Position numbers and translations under genes: made by a program. Below the pieces are notes generated by a model. It did no database searches and had not been told where the DNA came from. It saw only the letters and a list, made by a program, of their open reading frames with translations. This document shows positions 1-6,884 of a DNA stretch of 10,195 bases, in pieces; within the stretch, counting starts at the first letter, position 1, and each line of letters starts with the position of its first letter. Origin of the DNA: Anaerolineales bacterium (GTDB lineage: Bacteria > Chloroflexota > Anaerolineae > Anaerolineales > UBA6663); assembly GCA_017999235.1 (NCBI GenBank), contig JAGOBN010000019.1, positions 1-10,195 on the forward strand. The letters are read 5' to 3'.

Positions 1-443
1 CCGGGGACCAGTTCGCGCGCGGGGATATTGATGCGCGAGCCGTCGCGGATCACGCGCGCGTCCGGCGCCGCCAGTTTCTTCAGCGCCGCCAGCGACGCCT
101 CGGCGCGCGATTCCTGGATCACGCCGATGACGCCGTTCAGAATGACAATGGCAATGATGGCGGCCGCCTCCACCGCGTCGCCCAAGGCGAAGGAGATGGC
201 GCTGGCGATGATCAACAGGATCACCACGAAGCTTTTGAGTTGATCCACCACCAGCCGCCAAAACGGCGTCGGCGGCTTTTCCCGCAGCTCGTTATGACCG
301 TACTGCGCCAGCCGCTGCTGCGCTTCGGCTGAGGATAAGCCGTGGTCATCCCGGGTTGCCAATTGATCCAAAACCGCCGCGACCGTCTGGCTGTGCCAGG
401 CTTCTTCGGGCGCCGGCGGGGGGGGAGGGGTTGCTTCCGTCAT
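1..443 (-). CDS. P-type cation-transporting ATPase (PacL/Ca2+ type), N-terminal part
   Basis: The reverse strand encodes the first 147 residues of a P-type ATPase, and the gene continues past the window edge. Such enzymes use ATP to pump cations (Ca2+ or Mn2+ in this subgroup) out of the cytoplasm. Visible parts are a Pro-rich start (residues 6-10 are all Pro), a cation-ATPase N-terminal domain (about 17-68, with GLSSAEAQQRLAQYGHNELR), TM1 (about 70-88) and TM2 (about 92-110). After these comes the start of the actuator domain (ESRAEASLAALKKLAAPDAR, then the beginning of the PGD motif at the edge). The start is the ATG at 443-441, with AGGAG at 452-448 four bases upstream. The phosphorylation motif DKTGT lies outside the window, so the ion cannot be assigned. 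A C8 run in the coding strand (418-425) encodes the Pro stretch. The gene is divergent from the TerC gene. Confidence 0.93.
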   Translation of the reverse strand, partial: MTEATPPPPPAPEEAWHSQTVAAVLDQLATRDDHGLSSAEAQQRLAQYGHNELREKPPTPFWRLVVDQLKSFVVILLIIASAISFALGDAVEAAAIIAIVILNGVIGVIQESRAEASLAALKKLAAPDARVIRDGSRINIPARELVP

Positions 444-469
444 AAGACTCCTAGGGTGAATAGAGATGG

Positions 470-498
470 ATTATAGCGACGCGCCCAAACACCGCCAA
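470..498 (-). promoter_or_regulatory. Candidate sigma-70-type promoter of the P-type ATPase gene
   Basis: Read on the minus strand, a perfect -10 hexamer TATAAT occupies 475-470. A -35-like TTGGCG occupies 498-493, with a 17-base spacer. Transcription would start near 463-461, giving a leader of about 20 bases that contains the AGGAG ribosome binding site. The -35 box matches only the TTG half of the consensus, but the spacing is ideal. Confidence 0.6.
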
Positions 499-525
499 TG
501 ACCAACTTGACCCGCCGGCCATCCA

Positions 526-580
526 CGGGGAGAATCAGCCGAGCGGCTGCCGCCTCCCCGACCCGCTGATTCTTTGCCCC
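526..580 (+). promoter_or_regulatory. Inverted-repeat leader upstream of terC; two alternative folds
   Basis: Two incompatible structures can be drawn. Fold A pairs CGGGGAG (526-532) with CTCCCCG (554-560) around a small AGCC/GGCT hairpin (537-540 with 545-548). Fold B pairs GAATCAGC (532-539) with GCTGATTC (565-572) and GGGG (527-530) with CCCC (577-580). Both use the segment around 526-539. CTCC at 554-557 could also pair with the likely ribosome binding site GGAG (597-600). This looks like an RNA switch or attenuator, but no transcription start or ligand is known. It could also be a DNA operator. The rest of 444-610 shows only the ATPase promoter. Confidence 0.35.
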
Positions 581-610
581 TGACTCATTCCAACCCGGAG
601 CAACTTAGGC

Positions 611-1474
611 ATGGCGTCTTCCATTATTTTGATTGTCGCGCAATTGGTCTTCTTAGAGGCCATTCTCTCGATTGACAACGCCGCCGTCCTGGGCGCGTTG
701 GTCGCCCACTTGCCGGACGATCAGCCGATCCGGTGGCCGGCCCCGCTCCGGCCCCTGGGCGCGGCCCTGCACGGCCTGCTGGGCAACCAGCGCACGGCCG
801 CCCTGCGCGTGGGCCTGTTGGGCGCGTACGCCGGCCGCGCCCTGATGCTGGTGCTGGCCAATGTCGTCATCCAGAACCCCTGGCTGCGCGTGGTGGGCGC
901 CTTGTACTTGCTGCGCCTGGCCTTCGATAATCTGGGCGCGGCCGAGCCCGGCGAGACCGACGCGCACCAGCACCCGCTCGAGGCGCGCTCATTCTGGAAC
1001 ATCGTTCTCACCATTGAGCTGGCCGACCTGGCATTTAGCCTCGACAATGTCGTCGCCGCCGTGGCCCTCTCGGATCAACTCTGGGTCGTGATGCTCGGCG
1101 TGGCGCTGGGCATCTTGTTCATGCGTTTCGCGGCCGGCTGGTTCAGCTACGCCGTGGAGCGCGAGCCGGTGCTCAAGCCGGCCGCCTATCTCCTGGTGCT
1201 CAATATCGGCGTCACCCTGCTGATCGAAGAGTTCACCGGCCAAAACATCTCGGACTGGGTGCGCTTTGGCATGTCGCTGGGCATTCTCGCGGCGGCGCTG
1301 GCGTACGCCCATGTGCGCCCGCTGCGCGTCTTGCAGCCCGCCTTGGAATGGCTGGCCCAGGGCTTCGCCAACTTCAACGAAGTCATCGATTGGGCGCTCG
1401 TTCCGTTCCAGGCCACGGCGCGGCTGGTCTGGCGCCTGGTCCTGGCGGTGTCCACCGCCCTGACCGGCCGTTAG
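611..1474 (+). CDS. TerC-family integral membrane protein (probable divalent-metal transporter)
   Basis: This 287-residue polytopic protein carries the two TerC signature motifs. The first is LEAILSIDN (residues 15-23; E16, D22, N23) in the first helix. The second is ELADLAFSLDN (136-146; E136, D139, D145, N146) in a central helix. The paired acidic and Asn residues are thought to line the metal path in this family. Further hydrophobic segments lie near 64-85, 92-106, 155-175, 190-206 and 216-233. The conserved LKPAAYLLVLNIGVTLLIEE follows a charged loop at 181-187. Family members (Alx, MeeY/MeeF, YkoY) export Mn2+ or supply metal to exported enzymes. Here the metal is inferred. The divergent cation ATPase supports a cation role. 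The hydrophilic loop at 33-63 is long. GGAG at 597-600 lies ten bases before the ATG, a rather wide spacing. Confidence 0.9.
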   Translation: MASSIILIVAQLVFLEAILSIDNAAVLGALVAHLPDDQPIRWPAPLRPLGAALHGLLGNQRTAALRVGLLGAYAGRALMLVLANVVIQNPWLRVVGALYLLRLAFDNLGAAEPGETDAHQHPLEARSFWNIVLTIELADLAFSLDNVVAAVALSDQLWVVMLGVALGILFMRFAAGWFSYAVEREPVLKPAAYLLVLNIGVTLLIEEFTGQNISDWVRFGMSLGILAAALAYAHVRPLRVLQPALEWLAQGFANFNEVIDWALVPFQATARLVWRLVLAVSTALTGR

Positions 1475-1531
1475 CGGGCGGCAGGGTAAAATCCTGGTTT
1501 CGGTCCCTGTCAATTTTAGGAAGGTGCGCCC

Positions 1532-2104
1532 ATGCAGAGCCTGAAAGACCGGATCCACCGCGAAGGCAAGAATCTCGGCCAGGGCATTCTCAAAGTCGAC
1601 GGCTTTATCAACCATCAGGTGGACCCGGCGCTGATGGACGCCTGCGGCCAAGAATTGGCCCGGCGCTTCGCCCAGGTCGGGGCCACGCGGATTCTGACGG
1701 CCGAAATCTCGGGCATCGCGCCGGCCCTGATGACGGCCAAACACCTGAACCTGCCCGTCGTCTACGCCCGCAAGAGCAAGCCCGTCACCATGCCCAATGA
1801 GGTCTTCCTGACCCTGGCCCCCTCCCACACCAAGGGCCGTACGGTCGAACTGATCGTCTCGCCGGAATACCTAGCGCGCGGCGAGCGGGTGCTCATCATC
1901 GATGACTTTCTGGCCACCGGCCAGACCATCCTGGGCCTGGCGCGCCTCACTCAGGTCGCCGGCGGCACCCTGGTCGGCATCGGCACGCTGATTGAAAAAT
2001 CATTCGAGGGCGGCCGCGCGCTGCTGGAACCGCTCGGCCTGCCGATCGAGGCGCTGGCCATCATCGCCAACATGGACGCCGGCCAGATCATCTTTGCCGC
2101 TTAG
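1532..2104 (+). CDS. xpt: Xanthine phosphoribosyltransferase
   Basis: This 190-residue cytoplasmic enzyme transfers ribose-5-phosphate from PRPP to xanthine, giving XMP. It aligns along its whole length with what I recall of B. subtilis Xpt (about 194 residues). Features are the N-terminal LKVDGFINHQVDP (20-32), SGIAPALMTAKHL (60-72) and YARKSKPVTM (78-87). The PRPP-binding loop VLIIDDFLATGQT (120-132) has the two acidic residues D124 and D125. EKSFEGGR (155-162) is typical of Xpt rather than of adenine phosphoribosyltransferase. The start is well supported: AGGAAGG at 1518-1524 is seven bases upstream. The gene lies 57 bases after terC and 78 bases before guaA, whose enzyme uses its product. 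No purine riboswitch of the Firmicutes type is visible, and the gap is too short for an aptamer plus expression platform. Confidence 0.93.
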   Translation: MQSLKDRIHREGKNLGQGILKVDGFINHQVDPALMDACGQELARRFAQVGATRILTAEISGIAPALMTAKHLNLPVVYARKSKPVTMPNEVFLTLAPSHTKGRTVELIVSPEYLARGERVLIIDDFLATGQTILGLARLTQVAGGTLVGIGTLIEKSFEGGRALLEPLGLPIEALAIIANMDAGQIIFAA

Positions 2105-2182
2105 CGGTCTCCCTGAGCGGGGCGTTGGCCGGGGTCTGCGAGCCTTGGCCCGCTGCCGCTGGCCATGCGGATTGGATCATTT

Positions 2183-3745
2183 ATGGACTCTGTCGCCATC
2201 CTGGACTTCGGCTCGCAGTTTTCGCAATTGATCGCCCGCCGGGTACGGGAGGCGCAGGTCTATTGCGAACTCTTTCCGCACGATGCGCCGGCCGAACGCG
2301 TGCTGGCCCTCCAGCCGCGCGCTTTTATCCTCTCGGGCGGGCCGAGTTCAGTCTACGACGCCGGGGCGCCCCGTCTGCCTGACTATGTGCTGACGTCTGG
2401 CCTCCCGGTGCTCGGCATCTGCTACGGCATGCAGCTGCTGGCCCAGGCGTTGGGCGGGCAGGTGCAGGCTTCGGCGGCGCGCGAGTATGGCCGGGCGGAG
2501 CTGCGCCTCAGCGCCGCCTCGCCCTTGTGGGCCGACGTGCCGGCCGCTTCGCAAGTCTGGGCCAGCCACGGCGATAAAGTGCTGTCCGCCCCGCCCGGCT
2601 TCCGCGTCCTGGCCGAGACCGATAACTGCCCGATTGCGGCCATGGACGCCCCCGGCCGCCCGTTGTTCGCGCTGCAATTTCATCCCGAGGTCAACCACTC
2701 CACGCACGGCCGCCAAGTGCTGCGGAATTTTCTGGCCGCCGCCGGCCTGCGGGCCGAGTGGACGCCCGGCTCGATGGTGGCGGACGCGGTGGCCCGCCTG
2801 CGCGCCCAGATTGGACCGGCGCCGGTGGTAGCCGGCGTCAGCGGCGGCGTGGATTCCAGCGTGGCGGCCGCCCTGGTCCACCGCGCTGTCGGCGACCAGC
2901 TCACCTGCATTTTTGTGGATACCGGCATGCTGCGCGCCGGCGAGCCGGAGGCGGTGGTGGCGGCCTTCGGCCAGATGCTGCACGCCCGGCTGGTGGCCGT
3001 GAATGCCGCCGAGGAGTTTCTGGACGCGCTCCACGGCGTCACCGACCCGGAGCAGAAACGCAAGCTCATCGGCGAGAAGTTCATCCGCATCTTCGAGCGC
3101 GAGGCGCGGCGCGCGCTCGGCCACGCGGACGGCGCGCGCTTCCTTATGCAAGGCACCATTTATCCGGATGTCGTCGAGAGCCGCGGCCCGGAGCGCCAGT
3201 CGGCGGCCAAAATCAAAACCCACCACAACGTCGGCGGCCTGCCCGCCGATCTCAAATTCGAACTGGTGGAGCCGCTGCGGTTTCTGTTCAAAGACGAAGT
3301 GCGCGCAGTGGGCGAGGCGCTGGGCCTGCCGGCCGAGATGGTCTGGCGCCAGCCCTTCCCCGGCCCCGGCCTGGCGGTGCGGTGCCTGGGCGAAATCACC
3401 TGGGAGCGGCTGGAGCGCCTGCGCGCCGCCGACAAAATTGTGACCGACGAGCTGGACGCGGCCGGCCTGCTCTTCAGCCCGGGCGGGGCGGCGGCCACCG
3501 CCCAAGCTTTTGCCGTGCTGCTGCCGGTGCGGTCGGTGGGCGTAATGGGAGACAGCCGCACCTACCAAGAGGTCTGCGCGCTGCGGGCGGTCACCACCGA
3601 CGATTTCATGACCGCCGACTGGGCGCGCCTGCCCTACGCCGTGCTGGCCCGGATCTCCAGCCGCATTGTCAATGAGGTCCACGGCATCAACCGTGTGGTC
3701 TACGATATCTCGTCCAAGCCGCCGGCCACGATCGAGTGGGAGTGA
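2183..3745 (+). CDS. guaA: GMP synthase (glutamine-hydrolysing)
   Basis: This complete 520-residue two-domain enzyme makes GMP from XMP, ATP and glutamine in the cytoplasm. The N-terminal class I glutamine amidotransferase domain (about 1-190) has the nucleophile C80 in GICYGMQ and the H167/E169 pair in FHPE. The ATP-pyrophosphatase domain follows, with the P-loop SGGVDSS (220-226) and the VDTGMLR segment (245-251). The dimerization domain contains [16 protein letters not shown] (389-404) and ends in [13 protein letters not shown], the family's conserved C-terminus. An in-frame ATG 18 bases upstream (2165) would add MRIGSF. I prefer 2183 because homologues begin just before ILDFGSQ, and a weak GGA (2174-2176) precedes it. 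The length is normal (E. coli has 525). It is probably co-transcribed with xpt. No guaB is in view. Confidence 0.97.
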   Translation: MDSVAILDFGSQFSQLIARRVREAQVYCELFPHDAPAERVLALQPRAFILSGGPSSVYDAGAPRLPDYVLTSGLPVLGICYGMQLLAQALGGQVQASAAREYGRAELRLSAASPLWADVPAASQVWASHGDKVLSAPPGFRVLAETDNCPIAAMDAPGRPLFALQFHPEVNHSTHGRQVLRNFLAAAGLRAEWTPGSMVADAVARLRAQIGPAPVVAGVSGGVDSSVAAALVHRAVGDQLTCIFVDTGMLRAGEPEAVVAAFGQMLHARLVAVNAAEEFLDALHGVTDPEQKRKLIGEKFIRIFEREARRALGHADGARFLMQGTIYPDVVESRGPERQSAAKIKTHHNVGGLPADLKFELVEPLRFLFKDEVRAVGEALGLPAEMVWRQPFPGPGLAVRCLGEITWERLERLRAADKIVTDELDAAGLLFSPGGAAATAQAFAVLLPVRSVGVMGDSRTYQEVCALRAVTTDDFMTADWARLPYAVLARISSRIVNEVHGINRVVYDISSKPPATIEWE

Positions 3746-3779
3746 GCGGCGCTACCCGGCGGGGTCGGCCGCGTAATAC

Positions 3780-3790
3780 TGGTCAGACCA
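3780..3790. repeat. Short operator-like palindrome upstream of the membrane protein gene
   Basis: TGGTC-A-GACCA forms a perfect 5+1+5 inverted repeat 35 bases before the ATG at 3826. With a one-base centre it cannot be an RNA hairpin, so if it functions it would be a DNA-binding site. It may well be chance. The surrounding gap (3746-3825) shows only a weak GCGGC/GCCGC stem (3746-3750 with 3768-3772) with no T-run, so there is no clear terminator after guaA. Confidence 0.2.
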
Positions 3791-3825
3791 TTCGACGGCG
3801 CTTTTGACGCGCATGGGAGACACTT

Positions 3826-4782
3826 ATGAAACTGGATTACGGTTCGCTTTTCGTTCGCGCCTGGCAGCTGACCTGGCGGCACAAGGTGCTGTGGATTTTT
3901 GGCATTTTGGCCGGCCTCGGCGGCGCCCCCAGCAGCCCGGGCGACGGGGGCAATAACTCAGGGGGCGGTTCGAGCAGTGGCGGTGCCCTGCCCTGGCCGC
4001 CGGAAATCCAACGCTTCGTGGATCGCATTGACCAGAACACGTTGATCGCGCTGGGCCTCGGCCTGGCGTGTCTGGCCCTGATCGTGGGCGTCGTCTTGAT
4101 TGCCCTGCAAGTGATCGGGCGCGGCGGCCTAATCGGCGGGGTCCGGCTGGCGGCCGCCTCGGGGAACGTCACATTTGGCGAGGCTTGGCAGGTTGGCCTG
4201 CAGAAGTTTTGGACGCTCTTCCTCATCGGGTTGTCGGTCGGCCTCGTCACGTTGATCGCGGCATTGATCATCGTCGTTCCAGGCGTTTTCCTGGCGGTAG
4301 CGACCCTGGGGCTGGGCCTGCTCTGCCTGATCCCGCTGTTCTGCCTGCTGGCCATCGCCGCCACGCTGCTCGGGATCATTGCCTATTTCGCGCAGATCGC
4401 GGCTGTGGTGGAGAACTTGGGCGTCATGGACGCCTTCCGGCGCGCGTGGGACGTCATCACCGCCAATCTGGGCGATATCGTATTGGTGGGCGTGATCCTG
4501 ATGGTCATCAGCCTGATCGCGGGCTTTGCCCTCGCGCTGCCCTTTTTCTTTCTGGCGCTGCCGCTCATCGTGGGGATGGCCGGCCTGGCCTCGGACAGCC
4601 AGGCCATCAGCGCCGGCAGCTTGGCGTTCGGCTTGATCTGTTGCGCCGCGTATCTCCCGGTCCTGCTCGTCCTGAACGGCATTCTGCAGACGTGGCAAAC
4701 GGCGGTCTGGACCCTGGCGTACGGACAACTCACCGGCGCCGCCCATCCGGGTGCGCCCAGCGCTCCGCAAGTCTTGGCCTGA
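3826..4782 (+). CDS. Polytopic membrane protein of unknown function
   Basis: This 318-residue protein is dominated by hydrophobic segments, roughly at 20-33, 73-97, 128-152, 154-193, 216-248 and 265-288. After the first segment comes a Gly/Ser/Pro-rich low-complexity loop (30-55, with GGG and SSS runs) ending in LPWPPE. A conserved-looking motif, VVENLGVMDAFRRAWDVI (194-211), joins two membrane segments. This motif resembles the bacterial families annotated as 'glycerophosphoryl diester phosphodiesterase membrane domain' or DUF975-like proteins, which lack a known reaction. I do not assign a function. The ATG has a good ribosome binding site, GGGAGA at 3815-3820, five bases upstream. It ends 77 bases before the VWA–FHA gene on the same strand, so the two could be linked, although a candidate promoter lies between them. 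Confidence 0.88.
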   Translation: MKLDYGSLFVRAWQLTWRHKVLWIFGILAGLGGAPSSPGDGGNNSGGGSSSGGALPWPPEIQRFVDRIDQNTLIALGLGLACLALIVGVVLIALQVIGRGGLIGGVRLAAASGNVTFGEAWQVGLQKFWTLFLIGLSVGLVTLIAALIIVVPGVFLAVATLGLGLLCLIPLFCLLAIAATLLGIIAYFAQIAAVVENLGVMDAFRRAWDVITANLGDIVLVGVILMVISLIAGFALALPFFFLALPLIVGMAGLASDSQAISAGSLAFGLICCAAYLPVLLVLNGILQTWQTAVWTLAYGQLTGAAHPGAPSAPQVLA

Positions 4783-4840
4783 ACATCGTGCGGCTTGTTT
4801 AGATTGTCATAAAATCCACGGGCTTGGTGTGTCCGGGCCG

Positions 4841-4849
4841 TGCTAGAAT
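4841..4849 (+). promoter_or_regulatory. Candidate extended -10 promoter giving a near-leaderless VWA–FHA mRNA
   Basis: TGC followed by TAGAAT (4844-4849) matches an extended -10 element, ending ten bases before the ATG at 4860. Transcription would begin within a few bases of the start codon. That fits the absence of any purine-rich ribosome binding site in CCCTCCCGGT. No good -35 box is seen at 17 bases. A TAAAAT at 4810-4815 is a weaker alternative. Confidence 0.4.
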
Positions 4850-4859
4850 CCCTCCCGGT

Positions 4860-6761
4860 ATGAGACGACTGTGGCTCTTATTGGGAGGGGTTTTTCTGGC
4901 CTTGGCGCCGTGGCTGCCCGTTGGGGCGCAAACCCCCGCGCCCGACGGGGGCCAGGCGGTGCTGACCGCCATTGACGCCAGCCGCTTCCCCGCTATTGAT
5001 GTTTACCTCGCGGTTGAGAACAGCGCCGGCCAGCACCTAGCCGGCTTGCCGGCTGAGGCCTTCACCCTGACCGAGAACCAATCCCCCGTGGCGCGCCCGG
5101 CCTTAATGGAGGCCGAGATCGGCGTGCAGGTCGTTTTTGTGGTGGACGTGGGGCCGGCCTTCAAAACCCGGGACGCCAACGGCGTCAATCGGTTTGAATA
5201 CGTCAAACAGGCCCTGACGGATTTCATCCACACCGGTCTGCGGCCGGTGGATGATGTGACCGTGCTGACGTCCGAGGGTTTGCTCATTGCCCATGTCAGC
5301 GCCGGCGCGCCGGTGCTGGACGCGCTTAACCGGTATACCCCCGTCTTTCAAACGGCCGCCGATCCTTATGCGCTGCTCAATAGCGGTTTGAATTACGCGG
5401 CCGATGTCCCTCCCCGGCCCGGCATGCGGCGGATGCTGGTGGTGTTAACCAATGGCCTGCCCGCCGCGCCGGCCACCGCGCTCACCGATGTGCTGGCCCG
5501 CGCCCAGGCCGCGCAAACTCAGGTGCATACCGTGTTTGTCGGGCCGAATGGCGCGCAAGGCACCACCGGCGCGCAGATCCTAAGCCAATTGGCCCAAACC
5601 AGCGGCGGCCTGGCCTTGTTTCTGCAGGACCCGGCTTCGTTACAGCCCATTTTTGATCTTCTGACTGAGCAGCGGCCCCAGTATCGCATAAGTTATCGTT
5701 CCGCCATCAACCTCACCGGTCAGCACACGGCGGCCGCCCAGGTGGCGTTGCCGTCCGGCGAGATTCTCCAGACGCCGGCCGCGTCATTTCAGTTACGGGT
5801 TGAACCGCCGCTCATCACCTTAACCGAGCCCCCGGCCCGCTTAGCGGCCGCGGAAAGTGGGCCAGACTACCCGCTGGGCGTGCAGATCACGTTTCCAGAT
5901 GGGCATGCGCGGAACCTGCGCTCGGTGCAGCTGCTGGTGGACGATACTCAGTTAGACATCCCGCTTGAGTCTGATTTAACCACCGTCGGTTGGCCGCTGG
6001 CGGGCTACACCGCCAGCCTCACCCACACGCTGCAATTGCGCGTCATGGATGAGCTTGGGCTTGCGGCGGACAGTGAGCGCGTCGCCGTCTTTGTGGAAGT
6101 GCCGGCCGCGCCCACCACGGTGGCGGCCACCCCGCCGGCCGAGGCCTCGGTCTTACCTTGGGTCGGCTGGGCGGTGGCGGGCGCGGCGTTGAGCCTGACG
6201 GTGGGGGGGGGCGGGCTGTGGTATTGGCGCCGGCGCGCCGCCGGATTGCCAGGGCTGGCCTTCACCTGGCCGGTGCGCGCTCCAGCGCCAGCGCCGCCCG
6301 ACCCAATCCGGCCCCAGCCGACGAAGCCGTTGACGCCGGCGCCGGCCGTTAGCCGGCGCGTGCGCCTGCCGCAGCTGCACTTTGCCGCGCGCCGCAGCGG
6401 CCGGCCCGCCCACGGGCCAGCCTATTTGGAAGTGGTGGAGGCCGGCGCCGGGAAACTGGCCAGTTCAACGATTGAGTTGACCAACGTGGAGCTGCGGTTG
6501 GGGCGTGATCATCAAATGGCCGAGGTGGTTTTTCCGGATCGGTCCGTGTCGCGCTTGCATGCCCGCTTAACCGAGACCGCGCCCGGCGTCTTCACCATCT
6601 TCGACGCCGGCTCCACCTCCGGCACCTGGGTGAATTTCAATCCCGTGCCCGCTGAGGCCGGCCAGGCGCTCCAACCCGGGGATCTGATCAACCTAGGACG
6701 CGTCCAACTGCGCTTTCATCTCCGCGCCGCCGCCTCGCCTAACACCCCGCCTCCCGAATAA
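4860..6761 (+). CDS. Membrane-anchored VWA-like / FHA domain protein
   Basis: This 633-residue protein starts at the ATG at 4860. An in-frame TTG at 4824 would only add a non-hydrophobic 12-residue tail before the signal peptide. The order is: signal peptide (about 1-23, ending VGA before Q24); a VWA-like domain (about 88-275); a beta-rich region (about 310-415); a Pro/Ala linker; one membrane span (about 431-454) followed by WRRRA; a Pro-rich cytoplasmic linker (470-500); and an FHA domain (about 541-622). The VWA metal site is degraded. Where DxSxS is expected there is DVGPA (96-100), and TNG (197-199) replaces TDG. The FHA core is intact: GR (548-549), SRLH (564-567) and STSGT (585-589) with N592, so it should bind phosphothreonine peptides. 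The topology suggests an outside-to-inside adaptor, perhaps linked to Ser/Thr kinases. The partner is unknown. A G9 tract lies in the membrane-span codons. Confidence 0.9.
   Translation: MRRLWLLLGGVFLALAPWLPVGAQTPAPDGGQAVLTAIDASRFPAIDVYLAVENSAGQHLAGLPAEAFTLTENQSPVARPALMEAEIGVQVVFVVDVGPAFKTRDANGVNRFEYVKQALTDFIHTGLRPVDDVTVLTSEGLLIAHVSAGAPVLDALNRYTPVFQTAADPYALLNSGLNYAADVPPRPGMRRMLVVLTNGLPAAPATALTDVLARAQAAQTQVHTVFVGPNGAQGTTGAQILSQLAQTSGGLALFLQDPASLQPIFDLLTEQRPQYRISYRSAINLTGQHTAAAQVALPSGEILQTPAASFQLRVEPPLITLTEPPARLAAAESGPDYPLGVQITFPDGHARNLRSVQLLVDDTQLDIPLESDLTTVGWPLAGYTASLTHTLQLRVMDELGLAADSERVAVFVEVPAAPTTVAATPPAEASVLPWVGWAVAGAALSLTVGGGGLWYWRRRAAGLPGLAFTWPVRAPAPAPPDPIRPQPTKPLTPAPAVSRRVRLPQLHFAARRSGRPAHGPAYLEVVEAGAGKLASSTIELTNVELRLGRDHQMAEVVFPDRSVSRLHARLTETAPGVFTIFDAGSTSGTWVNFNPVPAEAGQALQPGDLINLGRVQLRFHLRAAASPNTPPPE
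6203..6211 (+). repeat. G9 homopolymer inside the VWA–FHA gene
   Basis: Nine consecutive G residues encode part of the GGGG in the membrane span (residues 449-452). A slip of one base would truncate the protein before the cytoplasmic FHA domain. It is either a simple consequence of Gly codons in GC-rich DNA, a slippage site, or a likely place for sequencing error. Confidence 0.9.
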
Positions 6762-6820
6762 TCCGGCGCTTTCGGCCCAGCGTTGCGCGCCGGCCGGGGA
6801 GGCTTGCTGGGATATTAAAC

Positions 6821-6850
6821 AGAGAAAGCCCAGTAAGCTGGGCTTTTCTG
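6821..6850 (-). terminator. Bidirectional intrinsic terminator between the rRNA operon and the VWA–FHA gene
   Basis: AAAGCCCAG (6825-6833) and CTGGGCTTT (6838-6846) form a perfect nine-pair stem with a TAAG loop. ACAG/CTGT outer arms extend it with a one-base bulge. Read on the minus strand it lies about 40 bases after the 5S 3' end and is followed by CTCTGTTT, so it should end the rRNA transcript. Read on the plus strand it is followed by TTTTCTGT, so it can also stop the VWA–FHA transcript about 60 bases after its stop codon. Confidence 0.85.
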
Positions 6851-6884
6851 TGCGATCTCCGGCCTGGGCAGAAGATCTTCAAAT

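Noticed and set aside
28..243. Plus-strand frame of 71 codons at the left edge
   Set aside because: It is the complement of the ATPase membrane-segment codons and has no ribosome binding site.
444..610. yybP-ykoY manganese riboswitch upstream of terC
   Set aside because: Only partial resemblance (GGGGAG, CTTTGCC). The invariant core, P1 stem and required length are missing.
1475..1531. Guanine/xanthine riboswitch or separate promoter before xpt
   Set aside because: Fifty-seven bases are too few for a purine aptamer plus platform. TAAAAT at 1487-1492 lacks a correctly spaced -35 box.
989..1828. Minus-strand reading frame of 279 codons across terC and xpt
   Set aside because: It overlaps two well-supported genes and the gap between them. 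Its composition is typical of antisense GC-rich frames, and I recognise no domain in it.
2348..3682. Long minus-strand reading frame (444 codons) opposite guaA
   Set aside because: It is a mirror of the guaA coding frame in GC-rich DNA. It is His/Gly/Arg-rich, with no recognizable domain and no ribosome binding site, while guaA is unmistakable.
6763..6793. CCGGCGC/GCGCCGG hairpin after the VWA–FHA stop codon as its terminator
   Set aside because: The loop is 17 bases and no T-run follows. The hairpin at 6821-6850 is far better.
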